Below, in pieces: positions 1 to 10,833 of a stretch of DNA of 64,000 nt. The position numbers and the translations under genes are program-made. The stretch spans positions 496,001 through 560,000 of the forward strand of contig JBBMOL010000303.1 in NCBI GenBank assembly GCA_037954665.1, given 5' to 3'. Position 1 is the first letter of the stretch. Each line of letters starts with the position of its first letter. The notes under the pieces were generated by a model. The model ran no database searches and was not told the DNA's origin. It saw only the letters and a program-made list of their open reading frames with translations. Origin of the DNA: Laguncularia racemosa. Its lineage: Eukaryota > Streptophyta > Magnoliopsida > Myrtales > Combretaceae.

Positions 1-2107
1 AGATGCTAGTGTGGCTAGTGCATCTGCGAACTGATTCTGAGTTCTCGGGATGTATGTGAAAGTGATTGCCTTGAATTCCTCAATTAGCTCTGTCAAGTGT
101 TGATGATACGGTACCAGTTTGGAGTCTTTAGTTTTGTATTCCCCTCTTGTCTGTAGTATGATGAGCGACGAATCCCTATATACTTCTAATTCGCGGATTC
201 CCATTTGGCAGTCCATTTTGAGGCCAAGTATACATGCTTCATATTCTGCGATATTATTGGTATAGGGAAATGTAAGTCTTGTTGCTGCAGGGAATTGCGT
301 GCCGTTCGGAGATATCAATACCGCCCCAACCCCACAACCGAATACATTAGCGGCTCCATCGAAAAACAGTTTCCATGTAGCATTCTGCTTTACCCCAAAG
401 TCTTCTTCCGGCATATCCTCCATTGTCAATATATTCTCATTTGGAAACTGGGCCTGTAGTTCTTGGGAATTTGTTTCAACAGGGTGTTCTGCCAATTGGT
501 CGGCTAAGGCTTGCCCTTTCATTGAGTTCTGATTCATGTATGTGATGTCGAACTTAGATAGGAGCATTTGCCACTTAGAGATTCTCCCTATCAAAGCTGG
601 TTTGTCTGCCAAGTATTTCAAGGGATCATGTCTTGTCAGTAGCTCAATATGGTAATAAAGGGTATACTGCCTTAGGCGGCGCATAACCCAAATTAACGCA
701 CAACACGTCTTCTCCACCTCTGAGTACCTCTGTTCCCCATCTGTGAACTTCTTGCTCAGATAGTATATGGAACGCTCTCTTCCTTCATCATCTTTTTGCC
801 CCAGCACATACCCCATGGATTCAGGGAGTATAGTGAGGTATAAGAATAAGGGCTTTCCTTGTTTCGGGACTATCAAGACTGGAGGTTTTATAAGGTAGTC
901 TTTGATTGTCCTGAATGCCTCTTCGCATTCGTTGTCCCATTCTATTGCGGCGTTCTTCTTCAACAGACGAAATAGTGATCGGCATTTGTCGGTGAGCTGT
1001 GAGATAAATCGAGCTATGTAATTTAATCTTCCCAGTAAGCTTCTTACTTCTTTAACGGAGTGTAGGGAAGGTAACTCTAATATAGATTTCACCTTGTCAT
1101 GGTCGATTCTAATGCCCTCCTGGCTTATGACAAACCCTAACAATTTCCCCGTTGTGACCCCAAAAGTACATTTTTCTGGGTTTAACTTAAGCTGGAACTT
1201 TCTCAGTCGTTTGAACAATTTTCTCAGGATACCTATATGGCTTTCTCCTTCTTTGGATTTGGCTATCATGTCGTCGACATATACTTCAACCTCACGATGC
1301 ATCATGTCGTGAAGTATGGCGACCATGGCTCTCTGATACGTTGCCCCAGCATTTTTTCAACTGAAGGGCATGACTTTGTAACAGAAAGTCCCCCATGTTG
1401 TGATGAAAGTCGTTTTGGTTTTATCTTCTTCAGCCATTTTTATTTGATTATATCCAGAGAAACCGTCTAAGAATGAGAAGAGATGGTTTCCCGCAGTGTT
1501 GTCTACTAGAACGTCAATATGAGGTAGGGGGAAGTTATCCTTTGGCGTGGCTTGGTTCAAGTCCCGAAAGTCTACGCATACGCGTACTTTTCCGTTCTTT
1601 TTCATGACAGGGACTATATTTGCTACCCATTCTGGGTAGTCGGATACTTCAATGAACCCCACTTCTAGTAGTTTCTTGACTTCTTCTTTGATTTTCAGTA
1701 AGATGTCAGGCCTAAATCTTCTCAGTTTTTGTTTTTTAGGTTTGACATCTTCCCTTGTGGGAAGCCTGTGAACTACTATTGACTGGTCTAGCCCTGACAT
1801 GTCACCATACGACCAGGCAAACACATCTGCATATTCCGTTAATAGCTCGATTATCTCACGTTTTTGCTCGGCACTCAAACTGGTCTCGATTTTGAGGTTC
1901 TTAGGGTTTTCCATGCTTCCTAGATTTACTGTCTCCACAAGCTCGTCGATCGAGATTCCGCTTTGTTCATGTTTTAGCCAATTTTCTTGTATTATTTCAT
2001 GGTCTAAAATATCGCCTTCAACAACTGACCCAGCAGCGTTGGAAACGATATTAGCGTTTTTACTTTCTACCTGCGCAAAATATCCCTGATGTTCGATGGT
2101 AGGAGAT
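1..2107 (-). pseudogene. Ogre-like pol: reverse transcriptase and RNase H
   Basis: Read right to left, the frame opens after the intron acceptor at 2108 and runs into the reverse transcriptase domain. Visible motifs are RVCVDFRDLNQATPKD and, near 1285-1272, the catalytic YVDD. A stop at 1357-1359 follows VMPFS where related elements read FGLKNAGATYQRAM; the KNAGATYQRAM part follows directly after it. The RNase H-like region of the pol core comes next, and a second RNase H with FFDGAAN, AEYEAC and a later aspartate lies near 390-150. The last residues at the edge, QNQFADALATLAS, are typical of the end of this RNase H. Integrase would lie beyond position 1. The single nonsense lesion makes it a young pseudogene unless readthrough occurs. 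Confidence 0.85.
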
Positions 2108-2221
2108 CTGAGTAAAAAATGAAATCATATATATGTAAGAAGAAAAAACAAACTGCAATGGAATTCGATAAATAGTCTCAATAAAATTTGTTTAATAATC
2201 TTTCTCTATTCTTGAGCTAAC
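2108..2221 (-). other. Putative intron in the Ogre-like pol gene
   Basis: On the minus strand a GT at 2221-2220 and an AG at 2109-2108 bound 114 bases with a pyrimidine-rich 3' part ending TTTTTTACTCAG. Removing it joins GCT AG to A TCT, keeping one frame from SSAR into SPTIEHQGYFAQ and on into the reverse transcriptase domain. Without removal the upstream frame stops at TAG a few codons in. Ogre elements are known to have a spliced intron between protease and reverse transcriptase. The exact splice sites here are inferred. Confidence 0.7.
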
Positions 2222-2583
2222 CTAGCGCTACTGATAGGATAACAAAACCAATTATTGAGAGCCGGATGCTGGCTAGACGTGCGGGGAGTTGATTTCCCTT
2301 TGCTGTCGTCCTCCTCATTTATCCAGAGCTCTCGATTGACGTTTGCCTTTCGGAAAGATTGTTGGAGAGGTGGGATGCACATCTGGATGTCGATCAGCTT
2401 CCCCTTCATTCTACCTCTGACGCCTTTTGCTAGTGCTTCTTCTGCGGCCGTAGGAATGTACCCCAGTCCAAAAGTCCCGTGCTGCCCCTCTTTAAACTGA
2501 TGGCCCTCCTTGCTGGTCACCATGTTTACTTCATTGAAAATCTGCAACCCCAGGTCTTCTGAACCTTCTTCCCCAATGTAAGG
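2222..2583 (-). CDS. Ogre-like pol linker between protease and reverse transcriptase
   Basis: This open frame resumes at the edge of the solo LTR (YIGEEGSEDLGLQIFNEVNM) and runs to the intron donor at 2221. It includes FGLGYIPTAAEEALAKG, a glycine-rich segment usual downstream of the protease in Tat-lineage elements. Before the solo LTR inserted it was continuous with the protease frame above 4138. No catalytic motif is expected in it. Confidence 0.7.
2579..2583. repeat. Target site duplication TAAGG, left copy of solo LTR
   Basis: TAAGG directly precedes the TGAT start of the solo LTR and recurs directly after its end at 4138-4142. This is the 5-bp size usual for LTR elements. Confidence 0.85.
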
Positions 2584-2793
2584 TGATAAGAGTAAATTAA
2601 CCCTGGTAAATCATGGGCATTAATGATGAATTTGTATAATCTTTTGAATAAAATCAATGCGGATTCGGTATTTAACAGATAAATATATGTTTCAGGGTAT
2701 AATACCAAAGAGAAGGAGAAAGATCACAAAAGGAGCATAATTGAAGCTTAAAAGATCAAGTTAAAGTTACTCATGGACAACACGTGGAAGGCC

Positions 2794-3060
2794 ACGGCCG
2801 TGTCATGAATCGTGGGCGCACCTGAAGATGAAAGCATCACTTGGAAAGGAAGCACGGCTTGTGATATGGGTGTGTTTGAAGCCGTGGGATACGCTGTGAA
2901 GACGTGGAAAACTCCAAAACTTGGCACGGGTTATAGTCTAGCCGTGTTGCTACCAGTGCTGCTAGCCGTGTTCCTAGCCGTGCCAAAAACTGAGCAAGAT
3001 TGAGGAGTTACATATTTTCGACCAGAGGGAGACACGGCTTGAAATCTGGCCGTGTCGTTA
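2794..3060 (+). repeat. Cluster of CACGGC/GCCGTG motifs in the solo LTR U3
   Basis: At least eight copies of GCCGTG or its complement CACGGC occur in about 270 bp, starting with the palindrome CACGGCCGTG near 2796 and ending with GGCCGTGTCG. They lie upstream of the TATA box, in the presumed U3. Comparable motif clusters are known in some plant gypsy LTRs; a regulatory role is only a guess. Confidence 0.6.
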
Positions 3061-3172
3061 GGTGTGCCAGGCGACTATTATTCACTTGACGAGATTCACT
3101 TGGAAAAGGAAAGATAGAATCGTATCTTTCCAGTTGAAGATGCTCGGCCATGCCTCAAGAAGTATAAATAGA

Positions 3173-3180
3173 ACAACCCT
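3173..3180 (+). promoter_or_regulatory. TATA box of the solo LTR
   Basis: TATAAATA lies about 590 bp into the LTR, followed by GAACAACCCTAATG. This marks the likely U3/R boundary region and sets plus-strand orientation. Confidence 0.6.
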
Positions 3181-4137
3181 AATGAGAAAGAGGAGTAGGC
3201 GGCACGAGAGAAACCCTAGAGAAGAGAAGCTGCTGCCAGGAGCTGTTGCCAGAATAGTTTCGGATTGGAAGCCAAGATATTTAATGTTCGAATTTTCTTT
3301 ATGGACTCAATTATTTTATGTTTTGCTCTTCTTATTAGATTCATGAGTGGCTAATTGTTTCATACCCGTTCCCTTGAGAAACCCCTGAGTATCATGTGAC
3401 AGAATTGTTGATGTTATGTTCAATAATTTAATTCTATTCTTTGAGTTTGTTCATGTTGCAATTATAGTTTATTCATCTTGATATGTGCGCAATATTAGGA
3501 TGGAATTATATCTCTGTTATTAAGATTGAGAAATCGGTAATAGAGTAGATCTTGCATGAATAAAAAGACACCTTGTAATCCTAGAGATAGGTTATAGGAG
3601 GTCTTCTGTATTGAACGAGGTCATTGCGGTCTAGTTCAATTGAGAGTCCTAGAATTCTATTGCAATCTTGATTATGTTAATTGAAGAGAGATCTTAATTA
3701 GCTTAATTAGGATTAGGGACTATTGATCTTGAGAAAGACTCTAATCTAGTGTAAGAAACTCCGCAGATCAAAGTTTGGATATTAATCATTGGATAGTGTG
3801 GAATTGAGTAAAAGCTACATGAGAATTAGGGGTGGATCTTGGGCAGGGTATGTTTAGATCATTGAATTAATTAAGGGAGTGTTTGGTTACATTTACTTTG
3901 TTCATTTTATTTGTTTCTTTCAGGTTTAGGCAATAATTAGGATAGTTGAGATCATCAATAGTGAGAAGTTAGATTGTAGGAGAATCGTTAGTACTAGTAC
4001 TTATAAGTCTTCGTGGGATCGATACCTATACTCCTATGCTATACTGCTAGTCGATAGGTACACTTGCCTGAGAACTGATCGTAAGCTAGGATTGAGTAGA
4101 GGTTAAAACTTGTTAGAACGGTCAGATCGTCCCATCA

Positions 4138-4142
4138 TAAGG
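4138..4142. repeat. Target site duplication TAAGG, right copy of solo LTR
   Basis: Second copy of TAAGG, directly after the terminal ATCA of the solo LTR. In the host frame it belongs to the codons for the protease-side residues IPY. Confidence 0.85.
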
Positions 4143-5219
4143 TATGGCAGTCTCTTTGTATATGGCGTAATCCTGCTCACCCAGTACGGTGACTATCTGC
4201 CCGTTTGTGATGAATTTGACCCTTTGGTGGAGACTAGAGGGGATGGCTCCAGCAGCATGTATCCAAGGTCGTCCCAAGAGCAAATTAAAGGATCTTGGGA
4301 TATCGAGGACCAGGAAGGAGATGTGGAATATTTGTGGACCGATTTCCACCGGTAGGCTCACCTCCCCTACTATGTCTCTTTTGGACCTGTCAAAAGCTCT
4401 AACCACTGTGGAGCTGGGTTTTATATTGCTTGGATCGACCCCCAATAAGTTGAGTGTTGCCAATGGGCAAACGTTGAGAGATGATCCGTTATCGATAAGT
4501 ACCCGGGAGACAATGGTGTCATTGCACCTGACCACTACGAGCAGTGGTTTGGTATGTTGGTCTCCTTCTTCCCCTAGCTCTTCCGGTGAGAAGGATATTT
4601 GGTCCATTGCGAAGATGGAGTCCGCCACGTGACCCAATTTGTTTGTAGCGATACCTTCCGGGACCTGAATCTTTTTCAGCACTTTAAAGAGTGCTTCCTT
4701 GTGAGGTTCGGATGTTGTGAGAAGGCCCATGAGCGATATCTGCGCTGGAACTTTATTTAATTGTTCCATGATCTTGTATTCACTGGCCTTAACCATCTTC
4801 GTGAATGCAGCAAGTCCTTCTTCCTCTTCTTCCCCCTTTTCAACGGTGGGCTCTTCAGTCGGGCCTTTATACTTTGGATCGTATAATCTCCCAGAGCGCG
4901 TGATGCCTCCCACTATAGGAGGTCGCTCTTGTTCAAGGGCCCGATAGTCGAACGGTGCAGCCTTGTAATTCTCTGCCGGTATCGGGACATTGAATACATA
5001 TCTTTTTCTTGGGATTTGTACCTCAGTTGATTGTCCCTCATAGTACTGTATAACCCTGGGCTTCTGATGAGAGTTAATCATGTGGATAGTCTTCCCCTCT
5101 TCCTTTGCCGGGTTGTCCTCCTTCTCAAACTCCGGTCCCCATCCGCTAAGTGGCTCTTGCTTAGTCGGGGCATAAGAATAGTTCACTAAATACTGAAATC
5201 TCCCATGTGATTCCCCCAA
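4138..5219 (-). CDS. Ogre-like gag-pol segment with aspartic protease
   Basis: The frame from 5219 runs to the solo LTR. Its first 130 residues are linker containing TRSGRLYDPKYKG. The retropepsin-like protease follows with the active-site stretch VLIDNGSSLNVCP, then the flap region and the terminal LLGRPWIHAAGA motif usual in plant gypsy proteases. It cleaves the Gag-Pol polyprotein in virus-like particles. The stop now seen at 4122 lies within the inserted solo LTR, so the natural downstream part is the linker at 2583-2222. It overlaps the preceding gag frame (5737-5186) by 34 bases in another frame. Confidence 0.8.
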
Positions 5220-5924
5220 AGTGCCGACCGTTGGGTCTCCAGCTGACCACCTTCTTTTAATGTGCGCCTTTGGTGTTTCCTTTGGAGCTTGGTGGGATTG
5301 CTTCTTTGTTGCTCTGTCATATTCCGCCTTGGGGCTTCTTTGGGAGCTGACTCCTCTGACGTGATCATGTTGATGGCGGGCTTGTGATTGGGCAGTGGGT
5401 TGGTGTTGACATTGGGTGCTGGGGCGTTCACGAAATCTACTTGTATGATTCCTGCATCAATTAAATCTTGGATTTTGTGTCGGAGCCTCCAGCACCTATC
5501 TGTGGAATGCCCCTCTTGACCCATGCGGTAGTCACACTTGAGGCTTGAGTCGAAATTCTTGGGCTTGTATTGGTCGTTGGGGATCTCGAAGCTAATTAAG
5601 TTATCTGCCCTCAACCGAGCGAAGACTTGACTGAGTGGGATGGGGAATTGGAGTGAACTGCCTTGGGACCCTGACAGCCTGAGTTTGACCCGTCGTGGGT
5701 TGCTGGACTGGGGTACTCGTGGTCTGAAATGTAACACGAGTCCCGGCTTTTTCTGTCTTACCGGAATTTACCGTGCTGACTGTGGACTCCTTAGCTCTGT
5801 TTCCTCCTAAAGGCCTTTATGTTGGTGCGACCCTAGGAGGATCCACTGTTTGGAGTCTACCGGTGGTGATGGCATTCTCAATCCTACAGCCCGCGGCCAC
5901 TACCTCTGCAAAACTGGAGGAGGT
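5186..5924 (-). pseudogene. Ogre-like gag, C-terminal part (frameshifted)
   Basis: After the gag frame stops at 5925, related sequence continues in shifted frames. From 5737 to 5186 it encodes a zinc-knuckle-like block CDYRMGQEGHSTDRC followed by WRLRHKIQDLIDAG, the usual end of Tat-lineage Gag, where a histidine and two cysteines bind zinc and nucleic acid. A proline- and threonine-rich linker precedes it. At least one frameshift near 5640-5740 and the stop at 5925 separate it from the N-terminal part. Confidence 0.7.
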
Positions 5925-6788
5925 CTAGCCTACTAGATGTGAAAAGTAGGTCTTGTCCAGGGTATTGACAAATATGGATGTCAATTCTTTTTCAGATATC
6001 GGGGTTGCTACCCTGGCGGCCTGGGCTCTCCAATGCTGAGCATACTCCTTGAACGGCTCAGCATGTCTTTTCCGGAGACTCCCCAAGTCGATTATAGATG
6101 GGGCGACTTCCATATTGAACTTATATTGATCATAAAATGCCCGGGCTAGCTTCTCCCAGGTGTTGACAATGTTGAAATCCAAGTGGGCATACCAGACTAA
6201 GGCAAGGCCTGTGAGGCTGTCCTGGAATGTCTGGAGCATAAGCTGGTTGTATTGAGCATACTTGCTCATTTTCCGGGCATATAGCCTGGTATGCATTTTG
6301 GGGCAGCCGGTCCCATCATACTTTTCGAAATCTGGGGTCTTGAACTTTTCAGGGTATATCTCTTCCCTGTATGCTGGCAGATTGGTGATTTCGGCCTGTT
6401 CAAAACCGTCAGGTCCCTCAATGGTTCTCATCTTGTCATGGAGCTGTTGGAAAAGTCGTTTCTCCATCTCTTTCTGCCTCTCTTCCATTTCCCTCTTCAA
6501 GTCATCAGAGGTCGGCCCCTGGTTGACTTTTGGCTCACATTCAAAAGACGGGTTAAGGTGGGAATTGATCTCCTCATATTCCGGAGGCTGTCCCTCCACT
6601 GCTTTTCCCTTTCTGGCCCCTGAATACTCTTCCTGGGTTGGCTGAGTGTTGCGCAGGAGGCCGATGCTTTCAGTTAAGAGGTGAACCTGGGCAGCCAGTT
6701 GTTGGACTGTTTGTTCTAGGGACATGATCCTAGAGTCCGAGGCAGCTTCAACATTGGTGTTGTTGCGGTTGTCACTGCTGTTGGCCAT
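5925..6788 (-). CDS. Ogre-like gag, N-terminal and capsid-like part
   Basis: A 287-residue frame begins MANSSDNRNN at 6788. A short coiled-coil segment (SLEQTVQQLAAQVHLL) is followed by a charged linker and then the retrotransposon Gag domain, recognised by FKTPDFEKYDGTGCPK, the tryptophan-rich LTGLALVWYAHL and the segment FKEYAQHWRAQAARV. Gag forms the particle shell that packages the RNA. The stop at 5925 comes just after the Gag core, so the zinc-knuckle part is separated. The start is the first ATG after a leader of about 240 bases downstream of ORF1. Confidence 0.85.
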   Translation of the reverse strand: MANSSDNRNNTNVEAASDSRIMSLEQTVQQLAAQVHLLTESIGLLRNTQPTQEEYSGARKGKAVEGQPPEYEEINSHLNPSFECEPKVNQGPTSDDLKREMEERQKEMEKRLFQQLHDKMRTIEGPDGFEQAEITNLPAYREEIYPEKFKTPDFEKYDGTGCPKMHTRLYARKMSKYAQYNQLMLQTFQDSLTGLALVWYAHLDFNIVNTWEKLARAFYDQYKFNMEVAPSIIDLGSLRKRHAEPFKEYAQHWRAQAARVATPISEKELTSIFVNTLDKTYFSHLVG

Positions 6789-7032
6789 TTTTGTTCTTGA
6801 GCGCGTGAGAACTGGGCTTCTAGGAGGGTTCGATTGTTTGGAAGCTATTTTGATAGCTGGATTCGCATTTTGTTTTTGCTTTTAGTGTAATGAATGCACG
6901 AATGATATGCATGTGTCACGCGGATGCTAAAAGTAAAAGGGTGGACAACTGATTGACAATGTAATATTGAAACTTTACTTTTATTAATATTGAGAATTCT
7001 GGAGTTCAAAATGAAATATTACAAATAAAGAT

Positions 7033-8555
7033 CTACTTCCTAGTTCTTTTAGTCTTCTGTTGTGGAGGCTCAGACTTCCCACTGATGACGGCTTCCAATT
7101 CCTTGACTTTGGCTTGGCATTTCTCCAATTGTGCTTCTAAGGCCTTGTTCCTTTGGTCGGATTCTTTGAAACGTCCCTTCCAGATGTCTTTCTTATGATC
7201 TGCAGCTTCAAAGTATACCTCCATTCGAGCCCTGACCTGCTCCAGGTATACTCCTGTCTCTGGATTGATCTTGTCTGGTCTTGGTTGGGTGACGTCTGGA
7301 ACCCGATATGCTCTTTCCCCTGTCTGGTATAGCTGGCGGATTACAAACTCTCTGGTGGCTCGGTGCTTTCCCACTTCGCCATCTAATTCCCCGAAGTCCA
7401 CATTCGAGCTTTCAATTTTGGCTTCCCAAAGTGCTTTGACCTCTGCCAGCTTCACAAACTTCTCAACTACTAACAGGTTTGGATCTTGATACTCAAAGGT
7501 AACTGCTTGTACCGAGGGCCGATAAACTATGTCTTGGATAGTGCCGAACTGGCGGACCACTGGGTTTGGGTGATATCCGATACATCCGCTGATTCCGATT
7601 AAAGGCACTACTTGGAAGTTTCTGCAGGTCAAGATGATTTTGTTACAGCAACTCCACCTGGCTGTCCATAGAATATCTTCGGCACTGAAGCTCCTAAGCA
7701 GCTCTACCCAACTGTGGCTGGTAAGGTCGTCGGGTAGCTTTACCTTTTCTATACATGAATCCACCAGATCCACCTGTTGAGCTAGGGTTTTCCTGACCAT
7801 GTTCAGCCCGAAGCATTTGAGGTGGCTTACAAACCATATTAGCAGAAGGTTGAGGCTGGAGCGAAGGATCCCATGGCCTTTTTTCGTGAGGAAGTTTAAA
7901 TTCCGGATCTGTTCAGCCAGTAGAGCCGGGATGTAGGATCTTCCCTCCAGGAATTGGGTCACCAGCTTTGCAACCCTGTAGTGAATATAGAAGGTCCCGG
8001 TGGGGAACAGTACGGTAGCGAAGGTTGTCAAGATGAAAGCGTTCACCCTTCTCTGTAAGTCTTGGGGTCCCCACACAGGATGTCCTTTCTATCCCCATTG
8101 TCCTCTTGGGCGATAAACCAGGCTTCTAAATCATCCATGCGTATGCAATACCCATTACAGTTTGCCAGGGCTTTGCTGACTGCTGTCTTTCGGATGCCTA
8201 GTAATCTGCTGAAAGTACCGGCTGGCCCGACCTCTAGGTCTGGAATGTAGATCTGATCGGTTAGTGCTGGAGCTTGTAGCAACTGAGTGTATTCCTCTAG
8301 GGTAGGGGTGATCTCATGTGGCCTAATAAAGAAGGCGGCGGGCTCAATTTCCCATAATTGAAGCATGACCCGGACTAAAGGCAGATTCACCTCTATCCTT
8401 GTCAGTGAGAGGACGGGGCCGATCTTTTGCTGGATGAAGGCCTTCTCCTCTAGGTTGTATAAGGTGAACCAATGGTCCAGTACCAATTTTGGGTCCAAAG
8501 GTTTGTACACCCAAATTTCTTTGCGGAGGAGACGGTCGACTGCACTGCTGGCCAT
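7033..8555 (-). pseudogene. Ogre ORF1-like protein upstream of gag (one frameshift)
   Basis: ORF1 starts at 8555 (MASSAVDRLL), keeps its frame to about 8050, then continues in another frame from about 8076 to 7033, together about 500 codons. Its first half contains PTLEEYTQLLQAP and RLLGIRKTAVSKAL, resembling the plant retrotransposon-associated family I know as DUF7745; I make that assignment by eye. The last 70 residues form a charged coiled coil (EAQLEKCQAKVKELEAVISG) ending in basic residues. Function is unknown. A decayed homolog at 20754-22236 on the plus strand shows this ORF is a regular part of the family. Reading the single shift as decay is more likely than programmed frameshifting. 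Confidence 0.75.
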
Positions 8556-9032
8556 CTATTTACAATAAGAAATAGCCTAGTTACAAACAGAACTATGAAA
8601 ACATTACAGGGAAATAGTCTTGAACCCCAAGGACAAAATAACAAACCATTACATTGTCATCCAATTGTCAACCCCTTATAATGTTATGTATGCAAGTAGG
8701 TTGGTTCTAACTGGTTCCCGAGCTCTATGGCCTCCCGCATTCTCGGAGAAATGGATCTCAGGCCATATCGAAGCATAGGCTGTGGTAGCCTAATCGATCC
8801 CGAATGGTGAATCAAGTCACTTCGCCCGAAACCTACACAATGGCTCCCCGTCTCAGGTTTCTAGGACGGCCCAGGTTCGACCGCATCTACTCACACACAC
8901 ATATGCATGCAAACCCCCATAGCAAATAAACTAGAATCTAACTAATTCCTGAAAAGTTAGTGATAGAATAATTGAAGCACATTTAAAGAGAATAATTCGA
9001 AGAGATTCAGGTGGCTAGCCTACTGGCATGGG
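8556..9032 (-). other. Untranslated leader between primer site and ORF1
   Basis: About 480 bases with no credible ORF in element orientation. This is the expected 5' untranslated region of the element. I see no other gene or repeat in it. Confidence 0.6.
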
Positions 9033-9050
9033 TCCCTAGTGGAGTCGCCA
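9033..9050 (-). other. Primer binding site of Ogre-like element 1
   Basis: On the minus strand TGGCGACTCCACTAGGGA lies three bases downstream of the LTR end CTCGACA. The same 18 bases occur behind the 5' LTR of the plus-strand element at 20164. Ogre elements are reported to be primed by tRNA-Arg; a match of this site to that tRNA is inferred. Confidence 0.8.
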
Positions 9051-10408
9051 TCCTGTCGAGTCTAATTTCTGAATTCCCATTCCTAATCCGATCTAGACTA
9101 GACCCTATGCTCATCTAATGTAGATCCTCGACTTGAGTTAGGAATTTCGTTTGATTTTTGGAGTTGCCACCCAACTGTTGTTGGGAAATATTGAATTAAG
9201 ACTAAAGGAGCGGATTAGTCTTAATTTGGACCACTAGTCGACGTTATTTCCTCTTTTCGTTTTTGTGAAAAGAGGAAAAGGGAAAACCAGAGTTTCTAAG
9301 TCCGGAGGCTAACCTATTAAAACCTTTACGGTTACCACCTAATCTCCTGAAATTGTTCCTCTTTAGAAATGTGTTTCATTGTGTTTCTGTTACTTTTTAT
9401 TATGTTTTTGAATTATTTCAAGAAAATGATTTTTCATTCATTTTTATGTGTTGACCCGAATGGGTGCCTACGTACCTACTATTCAGGATCAAACAAGCCG
9501 TAGTTCGCTTTTCTGAAAACTTTAAGTTTTTTTGTGAATTTTAATTTTGAAATCTCTTTTGCTTTATGTTCTTACCATTTTTGGGATTTTTCTAAAAAAA
9601 TTCTAAGCCTAAGCTTTAATCTGATTTTGAAAATGATTTTTAGGGAAAAACATCAATTTTGGATTTATTTGAAGAAAAGGATTTTTCTAAGTGCTAAAAC
9701 TCATTTTTTATGATTCTTTTATAATTTTTGAATTTTTTTTATGACTTTTATGATTTTTTAATGATTTTTGTGATTTTTGTGAAAATTTTTATCTTAAGTT
9801 AATATCTATCCTATTTTGAAATCTAAAATTTTATTGTTATTTTTCCTAATATTTTTCATTATTTTTCTACATTTTATTATTTTATTATTTTTTTTATCTA
9901 TCTATTTATTATTATTTTTCTTATTTATTATTTTTCTACATTATTAAATTTTAGAAAAATCTAATTTCTACATTTTCCTATTTATTACAAATAAATAAAT
10001 AAATAACTAACTAAATAACAAATAATAAATTAATTAATTAATTCGGAATAAATAAATAAACAAAATTAATTAAATAAAATAATAAAAATCCGGAAAATCC
10101 GACTTACCTTGGATCCGGGTCGGTGCGCGGGTCGGGTCGGTCGAGTCGAATCGGTCGGACAGGCGGCGGGGAAGGCTTGTTCACGGCGTTCCGGTAGCCT
10201 TTTGCAGCGGGTGAGGTGTCGAATCCTAACTTCTCGAGGTTGCTGAATCCAATGGTGGCGGTGGTTTGCTCCCAGATCGCCTCCTGGTGGTGGTTCAACT
10301 CCGGCCGGTGCTTCGCGGTTTTGGGTCTCCTCCGATGCTCTCCGATTTGCACTCTTTCCTCACTTTCTCTCAATTCTGATTCATGCTTTTACTTCCTCCC
10401 CTCCTCCT

Positions 10409-10417
10409 CTATTTATA
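10409..10417 (-). promoter_or_regulatory. TATA box of Ogre-like 5' LTR
   Basis: TATAAATAG on the minus strand, about 680 bp into the LTR, at the same relative place as CCTATAAATAGAG in the LTRs of the element at 17657-29023. Confidence 0.65.
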
Positions 10418-10756
10418 GGCACTTGAAACCGAGTTGGATAAGCTCGGATTTCCTCCGATTGAAGCTGATCAGATTTTCGGTTAGAAAAACCAACTCCGAT
10501 TTGTGTCAATCCCTCGATTTGTTGCGATTTGATTCCAATTAGATAATGTTTATCTTATTTATGTTGAAGATCTGTTGGATTTGTGCAAAAAATCGAATCG
10601 AAACGGCCGAAATACGAATTTTTCCTTCCGCCGGCGATCTCGGGCTCGAGGTAGGAGACGATCACGCGCCCGGCACGTGCGCTTCCTCCAGCCAATCAGA
10701 TGCTGCCACGTGTCCTGGGTAAATGAAAAATCCGCAAAACGCGGAATTGCTTCCCC

Positions 10757-10833
10757 CACGTTTCGAACCTGCGACCTCGCACCCGCACCGCGCACCTTAG
10801 CCCATGGTCCGGACCAGTTGAGCTAGCCCACTT
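10757..10833 (-). other. tRNA-like Pol III promoter module in LTR U3
   Basis: Minus strand shows TAGCTCAACTGG (10825-10814), close to a tRNA A box, and 44 bases on GGTTCGAAAC (10769-10760), a near-perfect B box preceded by GAGGTCGCA as in tRNA T-arms. The module lies about 270 bp into the LTR, upstream of the TATA box, in the same direction as element transcription. It could be a tRNA-derived SINE head captured by the LTR. The LTR at 17657 has a similar module in a similar place. Confidence 0.6.

Larger units (their letters stand above)
2584..4137 (+). mobile_element. Solo LTR inserted in the Ogre-like pol gene
   Basis: The 1554-bp sequence begins TGATAAGAG and ends CCCATCA, so it has TG...CA ends with a 4-bp inverted terminus TGAT/ATCA. 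It is flanked by a 5-bp direct repeat, TAAGG, at 2579-2583 and 4138-4142. Protease coding sequence lies on one side and the pol linker on the other. There is a TATA box at 3173 and no gag-pol or primer site, which indicates a solo LTR left by LTR-LTR recombination. Orientation is taken from the TATA box. Small open frames within it resemble no known protein. Confidence 0.85.

Noticed and set aside
205..532. Plus-strand open frames at the left edge
   Set aside because: They are antisense shadows of the RNase H region of the minus-strand Ogre-like pol gene.
10104..10826. Open frames in a GC-rich stretch
   Set aside because: They lie inside the LTR of element 1 and have no protein-like motif; the same stretch carries the TATA box and tRNA-like module.
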